Source: Candidatus Latescibacterota bacterium (GTDB taxonomy: Bacteria; JAAXHH01). From it: a stretch of 64,000 nucleotides of DNA. The translations under genes and the position numbers were made by a program. Below are positions 1-11,134 of the stretch, one piece after another (within the stretch, counting starts at the first letter, position 1; each line of letters opens with the position of its first letter). The notes under the pieces were generated by a model, which was not told the origin of the DNA, did not search any database, and saw only the letters and a program-made list of their open reading frames with translations. The stretch is from assembly GCA_022821085.1 (NCBI GenBank), contig JAJEEG010000007.1:1-64000 (forward strand), given 5' to 3'.

Positions 1-1
1 T

Positions 2-280
2 ACCAAATTCAAGGCCCAGGTCTACGTCCTCAAGCAGGAGGAAGGCGGAAGGCATACCCCCTTCTTCAACAACTACCGGCCCCAGTTCTACTTCCGCACC
101 ACCGACGTCACCGGGTCGGTCGCACTGCCCTCCGGCGTGGAGATGGTCATGCCCGGGGACAACGTAGACATGGAAGTCAATCTCATGCAGCCCATCGCCA
201 TGGACCGGGAACTGCGCTTCGCCATCAGAGAAGGCGGCAGAACCGTCGGCGCGGGCGTCGTCACCGAAGTCATCGAGTAG
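2..280 (+). CDS. tuf: Elongation factor Tu, C-terminal fragment
   Basis: The 5' end lies outside the window; the last 92 codons are present. EF-Tu delivers aminoacyl-tRNA to the ribosome as a GTP complex. The visible part is the beta-barrel domain 3: [17 protein letters not shown], then MVMPGD and the terminal [17 protein letters not shown], which are close to invariant in bacterial EF-Tu. It ends 20 nt before rpsJ, so the str-type genes run directly into the S10 operon. Identification is certain; only the length is unknown. Confidence 0.97.
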   Translation, partial: TKFKAQVYVLKQEEGGRHTPFFNNYRPQFYFRTTDVTGSVALPSGVEMVMPGDNVDMEVNLMQPIAMDRELRFAIREGGRTVGAGVVTEVIE

Positions 281-300
281 CAAGGGAGAAGGAGGCCGTC

Positions 301-618
301 ATGGCCAACCAGGCGGACCAGAAGATCAGAATCAGGCTGAAGGCCTGCGACCACGCCATGCTGGACAAGTCGGCCAGGGAGATCACCCAGGCGGCGCAGC
401 GGGCCGGCGCGCGGGTCATGGGACCCATACCGCTGCCGACGAAACGGACCGTGTATACCGTCCTTCGCTCTCCCTTTATCGACAAGAAGTCGCGGGAACA
501 GTTCGAAACGCGCGTGCACAAGCGCCTGATCGATATCTATGACACGTCGCAGCAGACGGTGGACGCGCTCCTGAAGCTGGACCTGCCCGCCGGCGTGGAC
601 GTGGAAATCAGGGTGTAG
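301..618 (+). CDS. rpsJ: 30S ribosomal protein S10
   Basis: Protein of 105 residues, usual S10 length. S10 sits in the 30S head and also partners NusB in antitermination. [14 protein letters not shown] near the N-terminus and [19 protein letters not shown] in the middle are the family signature. The ATG follows a strong Shine-Dalgarno (GGGAGAAGGAGG) in the short gap after tuf. First gene of the S10 cluster; the next gene, rplC, begins 12 nt after its stop. Confidence 0.97.
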   Translation: MANQADQKIRIRLKACDHAMLDKSAREITQAAQRAGARVMGPIPLPTKRTVYTVLRSPFIDKKSREQFETRVHKRLIDIYDTSQQTVDALLKLDLPAGVDVEIRV

Positions 619-630
619 GAGTCTAAAGAG

Positions 631-1254
631 ATGCACGGACTGATCGGCAGGAAAATAGGGATGAGCCAGGTCTTTGCCGAGAACGGCGACGCGGTGCCGG
701 TCACGGTGATCGAGGCCGGTCCCTGCTACGTCACCCAGGTGAAGACGCTGGAACGCGACGGCTACGAGGCGGCGCAGATCGGCTTCGAAGCGAAGAAGGA
801 GAAGCAGACGACCCGGCCGCTGCAGGGCCACTTCAAGAAGGCGAAGGTCGAGCCGCAGCGTATCGTCCGCGAGGTCGAGGTGGCGGACATCGAGGCCTGC
901 GAACCCGGCCAGGTCGTCGGCGCGGACATTTTCGAGACCGGCGAACTCGTGGACGTAACGGGTTACTTCAAAGGCCGGGGGTTCCAGGGCGTCGTCAAGC
1001 GGCACGGTTTCCGGGGCGGCGACAAGACCCGGGGACAGAGCGACCGCTGGCGCCATCCCGGATCGATCGGGCAGAGCGCGACGCCGTCCAAGGTCTTCAA
1101 GGGCACCCGCATGGGCGGACGGATGGGCAACAAGCGCGTGACCGTCAGGAACCTGCAGGTGGTCGGCGTGGACGCCGAGAAGAACATCCTCCTGGTGAAA
1201 GGCGCGGTGCCGGGACACCGGAACGGATACGTACTGATCAACCGGGCCGGGTAA
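631..1254 (+). CDS. rplC: 50S ribosomal protein L3
   Basis: Protein of 207 residues, normal for L3, one of the early-assembling 23S rRNA binders near the peptidyl-transferase centre. It starts MHGLIGRKIGMSQVF and carries the conserved loop with KGRGFQGVVKRHGF and SDRWRHPGSIGQS. Its place between rpsJ and rplD is the standard order. Confidence 0.97.
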   Translation: MHGLIGRKIGMSQVFAENGDAVPVTVIEAGPCYVTQVKTLERDGYEAAQIGFEAKKEKQTTRPLQGHFKKAKVEPQRIVREVEVADIEACEPGQVVGADIFETGELVDVTGYFKGRGFQGVVKRHGFRGGDKTRGQSDRWRHPGSIGQSATPSKVFKGTRMGGRMGNKRVTVRNLQVVGVDAEKNILLVKGAVPGHRNGYVLINRAG

Positions 1255-1292
1255 TCGGACGGCCTGGACCTGAAGGCACGTTGGGAGAAATC

Positions 1293-1925
1293 ATGCCGGT
1301 AGTAGCGAAATTGTACAACAGCGACGGGACGGAACAGGGCCAGATCGATCTCGAAGAATCGGTCTTCGGCATTTCCGCCAATGCGCACGCCATGTACGAA
1401 GCGGAGAAGATGTACCGTGCCAACCAGCGGCAGGGCACGGCCAGCGCGCAGACCCGTTCGGAGGTGTCCTACACCGGAAAGAAGATGTTCAGGCAGAAGG
1501 GCCTGGGCAGGGCGCGCATGGGCTCGCGAAGGTCACCGATTCGCATCGGGGGCGGAAGAGCCCACGGGCCGAAGCCCCGCAGCTACCGGTACGAGATACC
1601 GAAGAAAGTGCGTCGCCTCGCGCTCAAGTCCGTGCTTTCGACCCGCGCGCAGAGCGGTTCCGTGCTCGTGATCGAGTCGCTCGAGTTCGATGCGCCGAAG
1701 ACGCGTCAGATGGTTTCCGTGCTGTCCAACATGAACGTGCGCGACAGGAAGTGCCTGGTGCTCATGGACCGAAGCGACGACGCCGTGTACAAGTCCTGCC
1801 GCAACATCGTCGACGTGGACATCAACGTGGCCACGGACACCCACGTGCACGAAATACTGCGCAGCGACTGCCTCATCTTTACGCGCGAAGGACTGAAGCA
1901 GGTGGAGGAGGCGTTGAAATCATGA
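1293..1925 (+). CDS. rplD: 50S ribosomal protein L4
   Basis: Protein of 210 residues. L4 lines the exit tunnel and in many bacteria regulates the S10 operon. The segment [20 protein letters not shown] and [12 protein letters not shown] is the tunnel-loop signature. A TTG 12 nt upstream is in frame, but the ATG at 1293 is better placed after a GGGAGA ribosome-binding site. The stop overlaps the rplW start (ATGA), implying translational coupling. Confidence 0.95.
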   Translation: MPVVAKLYNSDGTEQGQIDLEESVFGISANAHAMYEAEKMYRANQRQGTASAQTRSEVSYTGKKMFRQKGLGRARMGSRRSPIRIGGGRAHGPKPRSYRYEIPKKVRRLALKSVLSTRAQSGSVLVIESLEFDAPKTRQMVSVLSNMNVRDRKCLVLMDRSDDAVYKSCRNIVDVDINVATDTHVHEILRSDCLIFTREGLKQVEEALKS

Positions 1926-2215
1926 CGAAGGACCCACGGGCCATCGTATCGCGCCCCCTGGTGACGGAGAAGAACCACGTGCTTCAGGAAGAGCAGAACA
2001 AGTACGTGTTCGAAGTGGCCAGGGACGTGAACAAGCTGGAAATCAAGCGGGCCATCGAAGAGATCTTCGACGTGCAGGTCGAGTCGGTGCGCACGCTCCG
2101 CATGAAGGGCAAGGTAAAACGTCTCGGACGTTTCGAGGGACGGCGGCCCGACTGGAAGAAGGCCATCGTGAAACTCGCCGACGGCGACATCATCGACCTG
2201 TACACGGGAACCTGA
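1922..2215 (+). CDS. rplW: 50S ribosomal protein L23
   Basis: Protein of 97 residues, typical length. L23 lies at the tunnel exit and docks trigger factor and SRP. Visible family features are [12 protein letters not shown] near the N-terminus and the Lys/Arg-rich hairpin [19 protein letters not shown]. The ATG overlaps the rplD stop by four bases; longer upstream reading in this frame runs through rplD and is not credible. Confidence 0.96.
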   Translation: MTKDPRAIVSRPLVTEKNHVLQEEQNKYVFEVARDVNKLEIKRAIEEIFDVQVESVRTLRMKGKVKRLGRFEGRRPDWKKAIVKLADGDIIDLYTGT

Positions 2216-2279
2216 TCGCCGGGCCGTGACTGAGCACGACCAGGCGCGGCCAGACGCGGCCAGAACAGGAATACAAGCT

Positions 2280-3104
2280 ATGGCAGTACGCACATTCAGA
2301 CCCAAGACCCCCGGCCAGCGGTTCAAGACCGTGTCCTCCTTCAAGGAGATCACGAAGGAAACGCCGGAGTCCTCCCTCGTCCGTCCCCTGAAGAAATCGG
2401 GCGGGCGGAACAACCTGGGACGCATGACGGCCCGCCACCGCGGCGGCGGCCACAAGCGGCGCTACCGCGTTATCGATTTCCGGCGCGACAAGACCGGCGT
2501 CCCGGCCAGGGTCCATGCCATCGAGTACGATCCGAACCGTTCGGCGCGGATCGCGCTGCTGCACTATGCGGACGGCGAGAAGCGCTACATCCTCGCGCCG
2601 CTCGGCCTGTCGGTGGGCCATACGGTCATGTCCGGAAGCCAGTCGGAGATCCGGAGCGGCAACCACATGCCCCTGGTCCACATCCCCCTGGGTACGATGC
2701 TGCACAACATCGAGCTCACGCCCGGGCGCGGCGGACAACTCGTACGGTCCGCCGGCGGGGCCGCCCAGTTGATGTCGCGGGACGGCGGCTTTGCCCAGTT
2801 GCGCCTGCCCTCCGGGGAAATCCGGCGGGTACCCGAGGCCTGTTCCGCCACGATCGGGCAGGTGGGCAACACGGACCACGAGAACATATCGCTCGGCAAG
2901 GCCGGACGCGCCCGGTGGCTGGGGCGGCGCGGCTATTCCCGCGGCGTGGCGAAGAACCCGGTGGATCACCCTATGGGCGGCGGAGAGGGCAAGAGTTCGG
3001 GCGGCCGGCATCCCGTGTCCCCGTGGGGAAAGAAGACCAAGGGCTTGCGGACGCGCAAGAAGAACAAGAAATCGGATTCGCAGATCATCAAGCGGCGTAA
3101 ATAG
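2280..3104 (+). CDS. rplB: 50S ribosomal protein L2
   Basis: Protein of 274 residues, the family's usual size. L2 is essential for subunit association and peptidyl transfer. The C-terminal [16 protein letters not shown] carries the conserved histidine-glycine region that reaches toward the catalytic centre. Start chosen at ATG 2280 ([12 protein letters not shown]); an upstream GTG at 2226 would add 18 unconserved residues. The spacer before it is rich in short CGGCCAG repeats. Confidence 0.96.
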   Translation: MAVRTFRPKTPGQRFKTVSSFKEITKETPESSLVRPLKKSGGRNNLGRMTARHRGGGHKRRYRVIDFRRDKTGVPARVHAIEYDPNRSARIALLHYADGEKRYILAPLGLSVGHTVMSGSQSEIRSGNHMPLVHIPLGTMLHNIELTPGRGGQLVRSAGGAAQLMSRDGGFAQLRLPSGEIRRVPEACSATIGQVGNTDHENISLGKAGRARWLGRRGYSRGVAKNPVDHPMGGGEGKSSGGRHPVSPWGKKTKGLRTRKKNKKSDSQIIKRRK

Positions 3105-3127
3105 TCGAGGGAAGATCGCGGGAGGCG

Positions 3128-3418
3128 ATGATGGGGCGTTCGGTCAAGAAGGGGCCGTACATTGACGAAAGCGTAAAGAAGAAGATCGACGAACTGAACC
3201 GGACCGGCGAGAAGCGGGTGGTCCGTACCTGGGCCCGCGCGTGCACGATCACGCCGGACTTCGTCGGCCACACGCTGGCCATACACAACGGGAACAAGTT
3301 CATACCGGTCTACATCTCGGAGAACATGGTGGGCCACAAGCTCGGTGAATTCGCGCCGACACGCACCTACCGGGGGCACAGCGGACGGGTCACGGAACGG
3401 TCCACGCAGCTTAAGTAA
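3128..3418 (+). CDS. rpsS: 30S ribosomal protein S19
   Basis: S19 (95-96 residues) binds 16S rRNA in the 30S head with S13. [11 protein letters not shown] at the N-terminus, [18 protein letters not shown] and [16 protein letters not shown] are diagnostic. Two adjacent ATG codons (3128 and 3131) follow a GGGAGG ribosome-binding site; either is possible, with the second giving the more usual MGRSVKKG start. Confidence 0.96.
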   Translation: MMGRSVKKGPYIDESVKKKIDELNRTGEKRVVRTWARACTITPDFVGHTLAIHNGNKFIPVYISENMVGHKLGEFAPTRTYRGHSGRVTERSTQLK

Positions 3419-3451
3419 CCGGACGCAAGGAACTAAGGGAGAACCAAAAAG

Positions 3452-3790
3452 ATGGAAGCCCGTGCAACGGCGCGGCAGGTACGCGGCTCCGCACGAAAGA
3501 TACGCCAGGTGGCGGACATGATCCGCGGCCGGTCCGTGCAGGAAGCCCTGAACATTTTGCAGTTCGTGCCCAAGGCGTGCGCCCGGCCGCTCGAGAAGAC
3601 CGTGCGGTCCGCGACGGCGAACGCCATGAACGTGGACGACGAACACACGCTGGATATCGAGGACCTGAAGATCAAGACTGTTTACGTCGACGGCGGTCCG
3701 GTCATGAAACGCATCCATTACGGACCCCGCGGCAGCGCGTCCACGATCCGGAAGCGCACCAGCCATATTACCGTGGTGGTCGCGGACTAG
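3452..3790 (+). CDS. rplV: 50S ribosomal protein L22
   Basis: Protein of 112 residues, normal for L22, whose beta-hairpin lines the exit tunnel opposite L4. ARQVRGSARKIRQVADMIRG is the N-terminal family signature, and GSASTIRKRTSHITVVV the C-terminal one. The 88-nt gap after it consists largely of GC-rich CGGACCGG-like micro-repeats. Confidence 0.96.
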   Translation: MEARATARQVRGSARKIRQVADMIRGRSVQEALNILQFVPKACARPLEKTVRSATANAMNVDDEHTLDIEDLKIKTVYVDGGPVMKRIHYGPRGSASTIRKRTSHITVVVAD

Positions 3791-3878
3791 CCTTGACTAG
3801 CCCGGAACGGCCCGGACCGGATCGGCCAGGCGCGGACGGCCGTCCACCCGGAAAGTTCCGACGACAGGAGTTGACCAA

Positions 3879-4544
3879 GTGGGCCAGAAAACACATCCGA
3901 TCGGTTTCCGTCTTGGCGTGATCAAGACCTGGCAGTCCAACTGGTATTCGGACCGGAACATGGCGGATCTGCTCCAGGAAGACCTCATGATCCGCCGCTA
4001 CGTCAAGAGCCGCCTCTCGCGGGCCGGCATCGCCAAGGTCGAGATCGAGCGGGCGCCGCAGAAGGCCACCATTACCATCCACACCGCCCGCCCCGGCATC
4101 GTGATAGGACGCAAGGGCGCCGAAGTGGACAAGCTCAGGGATGAACTCCAGCATCTGACCGGAAAAGAGATCTACATCAACATACAGGAAATCCGCCGGC
4201 CGGAACTGGACGCCCAGTTGATCGGCGACAGCATCGCCCGGCAGATCGAACAGCGGATCAGTTTCCGCAGGGCCATGAAGAAATCCATCACCGCGGCCAT
4301 GCGCATGGGCGCCGAGGGCATCAAGATCACCTGCGGCGGCCGGCTCGGCGGCGCGGAGATGGCCCGGACCGAGTCCTTCAACGACGGACGCGTACCGCTG
4401 CACACGCTCCGGGCGGACATCGACTACGCGCGGTCCACCGCCCACACCACCTACGGGTGCATCGGCATCAAGGTGTGGATCTGCAAGGGCGAGATCATCA
4501 AGGGTGAAGAAGGAGAAGCCGGGGCAGGACAGGCTACGTTATAG
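3879..4544 (+). CDS. rpsC: 30S ribosomal protein S3
   Basis: Protein of 221 residues, typical of S3, which lines the mRNA entry channel. It starts with GTG ([20 protein letters not shown]) after an AGGAG site. The type-II KH domain with [19 protein letters not shown] is clear, as is the C-terminal [12 protein letters not shown]. The usual basic tail is replaced by a short acidic end ([17 protein letters not shown]). Confidence 0.96.
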   Translation: MGQKTHPIGFRLGVIKTWQSNWYSDRNMADLLQEDLMIRRYVKSRLSRAGIAKVEIERAPQKATITIHTARPGIVIGRKGAEVDKLRDELQHLTGKEIYINIQEIRRPELDAQLIGDSIARQIEQRISFRRAMKKSITAAMRMGAEGIKITCGGRLGGAEMARTESFNDGRVPLHTLRADIDYARSTAHTTYGCIGIKVWICKGEIIKGEEGEAGAGQATL

Positions 4545-4645
4545 GTTGGGTCGCCGGGCGCGTCCGTGACCGGACAGGCGGCCATACAGGACTGGTTGCC
4601 CCCGCGCTCCCGACCGGTTAAGGGACCATTCGAGGAGAGATCGAG

Positions 4646-5062
4646 ATGTTGATGCCGAAGCGACTGAAGTACCGCAAGAGACAGCGCGGCCGCATGACGG
4701 GCATCGCGACGCGCGGCGCCACGCTGGAATTCGGCGATTACGGTATTCAGGCGCTCGAACCGGGCTGGATCACCAACCGGCAGATCGAAGCGGCCCGTAT
4801 CGCCATGGTCCATCACATGCGGCGCGGCGGCAAAGTGTGGATCCGGATCTTTCCGGACAAGGTCCTCACCGAAAAACCCGCTGAAACACGCATGGGTAAG
4901 GGCAAGGGCAGTCCCACCGGCAACTGGGTGGCCGTGGTGAAGCCCGGACGCATTCTTTTCGAACTGCGGGGCGTGGCCTCCGATATGGCCCGGGAGTCCA
5001 TTGCGCTGGCCCAGCAGAAGTTGTCGGTCAAGACCCGCCTGGTGGTCCGCGAAGACCTCTAG
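4646..5062 (+). CDS. rplP: 50S ribosomal protein L16
   Basis: Protein of 138 residues, normal for L16, which contacts the A-site tRNA and the central protuberance. [17 protein letters not shown], then [14 protein letters not shown] and [20 protein letters not shown] are unmistakable. A GAGGAGAGATCGAG ribosome-binding region precedes the ATG. The roughly 100-nt gap before it is the longest in this part of the operon. Confidence 0.97.
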   Translation: MLMPKRLKYRKRQRGRMTGIATRGATLEFGDYGIQALEPGWITNRQIEAARIAMVHHMRRGGKVWIRIFPDKVLTEKPAETRMGKGKGSPTGNWVAVVKPGRILFELRGVASDMARESIALAQQKLSVKTRLVVREDL

Positions 5063-5089
5063 CGGGCCTGTTCTCGAGGAAGGGAAGGC

Positions 5090-5350
5090 ATGAAACTGTA
5101 CGAACTTCGTCAACTGTCCGAGACAGAGCTCCGCGACCGGGTGGCCGAATTGAGGGAAGAGATCTTCAACCTGAACTTTCAGAAGGCGACGCGGCAGATG
5201 GCGGATGCGAAACGCATCTCGTCGTCGCGCCGGGAAATCGCCCGGATTCTTACGCTCCTGCACGAGGATGAACTCCAGATCCGATCCATCCAGGCGGTGA
5301 GCGACGAGAACCGGGAAGACGGACAGGGTGATCCGGGAGAAGACGAATGA
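5090..5350 (+). CDS. rpmC: 50S ribosomal protein L29, with acidic C-terminal tail
   Basis: Residues 1-64 form the normal two-helix L29 that surrounds the tunnel exit ([23 protein letters not shown] and a basic second helix ending near [13 protein letters not shown]). The protein is 86 residues, about 20 longer than usual, because of an acidic tail ([15 protein letters not shown]). The stop overlaps the rpsQ start as ATGA. Confidence 0.94.
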   Translation: MKLYELRQLSETELRDRVAELREEIFNLNFQKATRQMADAKRISSSRREIARILTLLHEDELQIRSIQAVSDENREDGQGDPGEDE

Positions 5351-5610
5351 AGGAGCGGGGACACAGGAAGAACCGCGTGGGACGCGTGCTCAGCAACAAG
5401 ATGGAGAAGACCATCACCATCGCCGTCGAACGGACGGTAAAGCATCCTTTCTACGGCAGGTACGTAAGGCGCACCACCAAGCTGACGGTCCACGACGAGG
5501 AACAGACGTGCCGGATCGGCGACATCGTCCGGGTCACGGAGACGCGTCCGCTGAGCAAGAACAAGCGCTGGCGGCTGACGGAAGTCATCCAGCGCGCGGA
5601 ACAGGTCTAG
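5347..5610 (+). CDS. rpsQ: 30S ribosomal protein S17
   Basis: Protein of 87 residues. S17 is an OB-fold primary 16S binder. Seen: [29 protein letters not shown] split across the first beta strands, then [21 protein letters not shown]. The ATG overlaps the rpmC stop codon, so the pair is translationally coupled. Confidence 0.96.
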   Translation: MKERGHRKNRVGRVLSNKMEKTITIAVERTVKHPFYGRYVRRTTKLTVHDEEQTCRIGDIVRVTETRPLSKNKRWRLTEVIQRAEQV

Positions 5611-5667
5611 TCTTCCCAATAGGCATGGCGGCCGTATCGGGAAGACGGCGAACGGGATGGAAACGAA

Positions 5668-6036
5668 ATGATTCAAGAGTATACCTGGCTGAACGTCGCA
5701 GACAACACGGGCGCCCGGCAGGTCCGCTGCATCAAGGTCCTGGGCGGCACCGGCCGGCGGTACGCCAGCGTGGGCGACAAGTTCGTGGGATCGGTGAAGG
5801 AAGCCGCTCCCGGCGGTTCGGTGAAGAAGGGCGAGGTGGTAAAGGCCGTGGTCGTGCGGGTCCGCAAGGAAGTGCGGCGCCGCGACGGGACCTACATCCG
5901 GTTCGACGAGAACGCGGCCGTGCTGATCGACGACCAGGGCGAGCCGAGGGGAACGCGCATATTCGGCCCCATCGCCCGGGAACTGCGCGAGCGCGAATAC
6001 ACCCGCATCGTCTCGCTCGCCCCCGAGGTCCTCTAG
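5668..6036 (+). CDS. rplN: 50S ribosomal protein L14
   Basis: Protein of 122 residues, exactly the family length. L14 forms intersubunit bridges and binds RsfS. Visible family segments are [43 protein letters not shown] and the C-terminal GPIARELRE. The 57-nt gap from rpsQ carries no other feature. Confidence 0.97.
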   Translation: MIQEYTWLNVADNTGARQVRCIKVLGGTGRRYASVGDKFVGSVKEAAPGGSVKKGEVVKAVVVRVRKEVRRRDGTYIRFDENAAVLIDDQGEPRGTRIFGPIARELREREYTRIVSLAPEVL

Positions 6037-6069
6037 GGTCCGGATGGCCGGCGGGAAGGAGCTGATCGG

Positions 6070-6294
6070 ATGCATGTCAAGAAGGGCGATACCGTCGTAG
6101 TGCTCACCGGCGATGCCCGCGGCGAGACCGGACGGGTGCTGAAGGTGTTGCCGGAAAAGAACAAGGTCATCGTGGAAGGGCTGAACTTCGTAACGCGGCA
6201 CACGCGGCCCACCCAGACCAATCCGCAGGGCGGCCGGCTCGAGAAAGAGGCCCCCTTGCACGCGTCCAACGTGAAAGTGATCGCCGAGGGATAA
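6070..6294 (+). CDS. rplX: 50S ribosomal protein L24, short form
   Basis: KOW-domain protein ([20 protein letters not shown]) followed by [17 protein letters not shown] and HASNVKVI. L24 starts 50S assembly. At 74 residues it is about 25-30 shorter than most L24 proteins: the C-terminal beta domain after the HxSNV strand is missing. The stop is followed within 13 nt by rplE, so there is no sign of frameshift; short forms exist in some phyla. Confidence 0.93.
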   Translation: MHVKKGDTVVVLTGDARGETGRVLKVLPEKNKVIVEGLNFVTRHTRPTQTNPQGGRLEKEAPLHASNVKVIAEG

Positions 6295-6307
6295 CGGGAA
6301 TACGAAC

Positions 6308-6856
6308 ATGGCACGATTGAAAGAACAATACAACAGCGAGATCAGGCCCGCGCTTCTGCAGCACTTCGGCTACGGCAACACCATGCAGGTGCCGCGGATC
6401 GAGAAAGTGGTCCTGAACATGGGCGTGGGCGAGGGGTCGCAGAACGCCAGCCTGCTGGACAGCGCCGTTTCGGAACTGACGGCGATTACCGGGCAGAAGG
6501 CCGTGGTGACCCGGGCCAGGAAGTCCATTTCGAATTTCAAGATACGGGAAGGCATGCCCGTCGGCTGCCGGGTGACCCTCCGGGGCGCCCGCATGTACGA
6601 GTTTCTCGATCGCCTGATCAACGTGGCGATCCCCCGTATCCGCGACTTCCGAGGCGTGTCGACGAGGTCGTTCGACGGCCGGGGCAACTATACCCTCGGG
6701 TTGACCGAGCAGACGATCTTTCCGGAAATCGACTACGACCAGGTCGACCTGTTCCGGGGCATGGACATCACGATCGTAACTTCGGCGGAAACCGACGAAG
6801 AGAGTGCGGAGCTGCTCAGGCATCTCGGCATGCCCTTCAGGGATCAGCCGGTTTAG
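6308..6856 (+). CDS. rplE: 50S ribosomal protein L5
   Basis: Protein of 182 residues, usual size. L5 binds 5S rRNA and the P-site tRNA loop. [37 protein letters not shown] and the C-terminal region [14 protein letters not shown] with [10 protein letters not shown] are signature segments. A direct continuation of rplX in the spc operon. Confidence 0.97.
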   Translation: MARLKEQYNSEIRPALLQHFGYGNTMQVPRIEKVVLNMGVGEGSQNASLLDSAVSELTAITGQKAVVTRARKSISNFKIREGMPVGCRVTLRGARMYEFLDRLINVAIPRIRDFRGVSTRSFDGRGNYTLGLTEQTIFPEIDYDQVDLFRGMDITIVTSAETDEESAELLRHLGMPFRDQPV

Positions 6857-6889
6857 AGCCGGAAATCTGAAATACCGAGAGGGGGACGA

Positions 6890-7075
6890 GTGGCCAAGAA
6901 GTCGTTGATCGCAAAGGCGAATAGAAAGCCGAAATACAAGGTGCGCGCGTACAGCCGCTGCAGGCAGTGCGGACGCCCCCGCGCCTACATGCGCCGCTTC
7001 GGAATCTGTCGCATCTGTTTCCGGACGCTGGCCCTGCAGGGCGAGATTCCGGGTGTGACGAAGGCCAGTTGGTAG
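6890..7075 (+). CDS. rpsZ: 30S ribosomal protein S14, zinc type (uS14 type Z)
   Basis: A 61-residue zinc-ribbon S14 starting at GTG after GAGAGGGGG. The metal site is CRQC and CRIC, the arrangement that defines the short zinc form. S14 is a late-assembling 30S head protein. No second zinc-free S14 copy is visible in the window. Confidence 0.96.
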   Translation: MAKKSLIAKANRKPKYKVRAYSRCRQCGRPRAYMRRFGICRICFRTLALQGEIPGVTKASW

Positions 7076-7111
7076 CAGCACGGGGCCGTTTCGAGAGGGA
7101 GAATAAGCAAG

Positions 7112-7510
7112 ATGTCAATGACGGATCCGATCGCGGATATGCTGACCCGGATACGCAACGCGTGCCAGGCGAAACACCAGCGGGTCGAAGTACCGGCCTC
7201 GAAGGTAAAGGCGGAAATCGCCCGTATCCTGTTGAACCACAAGTTCATCAGCCACTATACCCAGGTGGAAGACGGGAAGCAGGGCATCATCCGGATATAC
7301 CTCAGGTACGGGCCGGTGGGCGAGTCGATCATTTCCACGCTCAAGCGCATCAGCAAGCCCGGCCGGCGCGTGTACGTTAAGGCGGACCGCCTGCCCAGGG
7401 TCCTGAACGGCCTCGGCGTGGCCATTTTGAGCACGCCCAAAGGCATCGTCACGGACCGCGAAGCACGCCAGCTGAACACGGGCGGCGAGGTGTTGTGTTA
7501 CATCTGGTAG
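7112..7510 (+). CDS. rpsH: 30S ribosomal protein S8
   Basis: Protein of 132 residues. S8 binds helix 21 of 16S rRNA and in many bacteria represses the spc operon. [20 protein letters not shown] at the N-terminus and [20 protein letters not shown] with GGEVLCYIW at the C-terminus are conserved. Two close ATG codons exist at the start; the first follows GAGAGGGAGAATAAG. Confidence 0.97.
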   Translation: MSMTDPIADMLTRIRNACQAKHQRVEVPASKVKAEIARILLNHKFISHYTQVEDGKQGIIRIYLRYGPVGESIISTLKRISKPGRRVYVKADRLPRVLNGLGVAILSTPKGIVTDREARQLNTGGEVLCYIW

Positions 7511-7534
7511 CCAGGAACACCGGAAGGAGTCGGG

Positions 7535-8074
7535 GTGTCACGAATAGGTAAACTGCCGATAGCGATCCCGGACGGGGTCCAGGTTTCGATAGACGACCGG
7601 AACGTCAAGGTGAAGGGTCCGAAGGGCGAGCTTTCCCACCGGATACCCACGCAGATCAGCGCCGTTCTGGAAGACGGGCACCTGGTGGTGGCGCGTCAGA
7701 ACGAATCCAGGCAGTCGCGCGCCCTGCACGGGCTGAACCGTTCACTGATCGCCAACATGGTGGAAGGCGTCGTCAGCGGGTATGACCGGACGCTCGAGAT
7801 CGTCGGCGTGGGCTACCGGGCGGAGCTCAAGGGCAGCAACCTGACGCTCACCCTGGGGTATTCCCACCCCGTGATCTTCCAGGCGCCGCCGGACGTGGAC
7901 CTCGAGGTGACCGATGGCAACCGGATAACGGTCCGGGGCATCGACAAGCAGCTCGTGGGCCAGGTGGCCGCGGTGATCCGGTCGTTCAAGAAGCCGGAGC
8001 CCTACAAGGGCAAGGGCATACGCTACGACGACGAACAGGTACGCAGGAAGGCCGGCAAGACCGGGGCGGCCTGA
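7535..8074 (+). CDS. rplF: 50S ribosomal protein L6
   Basis: Protein of 179 residues starting at GTG (MSRIGKLPIAIPDGV). L6 sits near the factor-binding site at the base of the L7/L12 stalk. The C-terminal signature EPYKGKGIRYDDEQVRRKAGK is complete. Spacing and order match the spc operon. Confidence 0.97.
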   Translation: MSRIGKLPIAIPDGVQVSIDDRNVKVKGPKGELSHRIPTQISAVLEDGHLVVARQNESRQSRALHGLNRSLIANMVEGVVSGYDRTLEIVGVGYRAELKGSNLTLTLGYSHPVIFQAPPDVDLEVTDGNRITVRGIDKQLVGQVAAVIRSFKKPEPYKGKGIRYDDEQVRRKAGKTGAA

Positions 8075-8096
8075 CGGGAGGACGGGTAAAAGGAAC

Positions 8097-8471
8097 ATGT
8101 CCAGGAAAACGCAACAGAAAGCCAGGATGCGGAAGGTCCGCCATCGCCGGGTAAGGAAATCCATCCGGGGCGATGCGGCCCGGCCGCGACTGAATGTCTT
8201 CAGGAGTCTCAAGCACATCTACGCCCAGGTCATCGACGATACCGCGGGCGCCACGTTGCTGTCCCTTTCCACCAACACGCCCGAGATCAGATCGCAGCTG
8301 GAATCGGGGATGGACCGGAAAGCGCAGAGCAGGATCGTGGGCAAGGTGCTGGGAGAGAAGATGAAGGCGCAGGGCGTGTCCAGCGTGACCTTCGACCGCG
8401 GCGGATACCAGTATCACGGCCGGGTGAAGGAACTCGCGGAAGGCGTGCGCGAAAGCGGACTTGAATTTTAG
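8097..8471 (+). CDS. rplR: 50S ribosomal protein L18
   Basis: Protein of 124 residues. L18 binds 5S rRNA with L5. RPRLNVFRSLKHIYAQVIDD, the central acidic helix region and the C-terminal FDRGGYQYHGRVKELAEGVRE are diagnostic. The ATG follows AAAAGGAAC. Confidence 0.96.
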   Translation: MSRKTQQKARMRKVRHRRVRKSIRGDAARPRLNVFRSLKHIYAQVIDDTAGATLLSLSTNTPEIRSQLESGMDRKAQSRIVGKVLGEKMKAQGVSSVTFDRGGYQYHGRVKELAEGVRESGLEF

Positions 8472-8532
8472 AAAATCCGCGCCGCCAGGGCCGGAACGTC
8501 CGGCGTATTATTACTGATGAAGGGAGCGTAAA

Positions 8533-9036
8533 TTGCCGAGAATCAATCCCGATGAGTTCGATCTGTCGTCGGAACGCCTGGTCGATATAAACCGGGTTGC
8601 CAAAGTCGTCAAGGGCGGGCGCACGTTCAGCTTCAACGCGCTGATCGCCGTGGGCGACGGCAACGGCCACGTGGGCCTGGGCATGGGCAAGGCACTGGAA
8701 CTGTCCGAGGCGATCCGCAAGGCTACGGAAACGGCCCGGAAGCACCTGCACAGGGTGCCGGTGGTCAAAGGCACGATCCCCCACGACGTCATCGGGAGGT
8801 TCAGCGCGGCGGAAGTGATCCTGAAACCGGCCTCCCCGGGTACGGGGGTTATCGCCGGGGATGCGGCCCGCGCGGTGCTCGAGTCGGCGGGCATACACAA
8901 TATCCTCACCAAATCGATCGGTTCCTCCAATCCCTACAACGTGGCCAAGGCGACCCTGCAGGGACTGCTCGATCTGAAAGTGGCCTCCGAGATCGCCGAC
9001 GCGCGGGACGTGGATATCGAGGAACTGAAAGGGTAG
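8533..9036 (+). CDS. rpsE: 30S ribosomal protein S5
   Basis: Protein of 167 residues starting at TTG, 4 nt after AGGGAGCG. S5 shapes the mRNA entry site and decoding accuracy. [28 protein letters not shown] and the C-terminal [11 protein letters not shown] and [15 protein letters not shown] are classic S5 motifs. No ATG or GTG alternative gives a full N-terminus, so the TTG is well supported. Confidence 0.96.
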   Translation: MPRINPDEFDLSSERLVDINRVAKVVKGGRTFSFNALIAVGDGNGHVGLGMGKALELSEAIRKATETARKHLHRVPVVKGTIPHDVIGRFSAAEVILKPASPGTGVIAGDAARAVLESAGIHNILTKSIGSSNPYNVAKATLQGLLDLKVASEIADARDVDIEELKG

Positions 9037-9039
9037 TCT

Positions 9040-9237
9040 ATGGCGACGCGACTGCGCATTACACAGCGGAAAAGCGCCATCGGCAGGCACCGGCGGCAGA
9101 AACGGACCCTCGAAGCGCTGGGCATACGGCGGTTGCATCACAGCGCCGTGCATGACGACACGCCCCAGATACAGGGCATGATCGCACGCGTCGGCCACCT
9201 GGTGGAAGTGGAAACCATCACGGCGGACGACGAATAG
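9040..9237 (+). CDS. rpmD: 50S ribosomal protein L30
   Basis: Protein of 65 residues beginning 3 nt after the rpsE stop. The L30 fold signature LRITQRKSAIGRHRRQKRTL and the following LGIRRLHHSAVHDDTPQIQGMI is complete. L30 binds at the 5S/23S interface. Position between rpsE and rplO is canonical. Confidence 0.95.
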   Translation: MATRLRITQRKSAIGRHRRQKRTLEALGIRRLHHSAVHDDTPQIQGMIARVGHLVEVETITADDE

Positions 9238-9272
9238 TCGGCGGGTTCAGGGAAGAAAGGAAGACGGCTGTT

Positions 9273-9715
9273 ATGAAAGTCGACGGTTTGACACACGCCT
9301 CCGGCGCGGTGCGCAAGGTCAAGCGCCTCGGCCGCGGGCCGGGCTCCGGCACGGGCAAGACCGCCGGCAGGGGGCACAAGGGCCAGCGTTCCAGGTCGGG
9401 CAAGAAGATCCACCCGTCTTTCGAAGGCGGTCAGATGCGCCTCGTGCGGCGACTGCCGAAACGCGGGTTCACCAATCTGTTCCGCAAGACCTACCAGATC
9501 GTCAACCTTCGCGACCTGGCAGGATGGGACGAAGAGACGGTCGTGAACGCCGAATCGCTGGCGGAACGGCGTCTGGTCCGGAAATCCACGGACCCGGTCA
9601 AGATCCTCGGCGAAGGCGAGGTCGACCGGCCGGTGAAAGTGAGCGTCCACAAGGTCAGTGAGTCGGCGCGGCAGAAAATCGAGGCGGCTGGCGGATCGGT
9701 CGAGGTGATCTCCGG

Positions 9716-9719
<4 letters not shown>
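9273..9719 (+). CDS. rplO: 50S ribosomal protein L15
   Basis: Protein of 148 residues. L15 is a late 50S assembly protein. Its N-terminal Gly-rich extension (KRLGRGPGSGTGKTAGRG, then KGQRSRSG) and the FEGGQMRLVRRLPKRGF motif are present. The final TGA overlaps the secY ATG (ATGA), coupling the two. Confidence 0.96.
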
Positions 9720-11041
<1,322 letters not shown>

Positions 11042-11134
11042 GCTTCGGAACCTTTGTGCCAGGCGCCTTGCGGTCCGCTTGGTCCGCCTGGTCGGCTTGG
11101 TCGGTCCGGCGTCCGGGCGCCAGGTGAGCAGGTT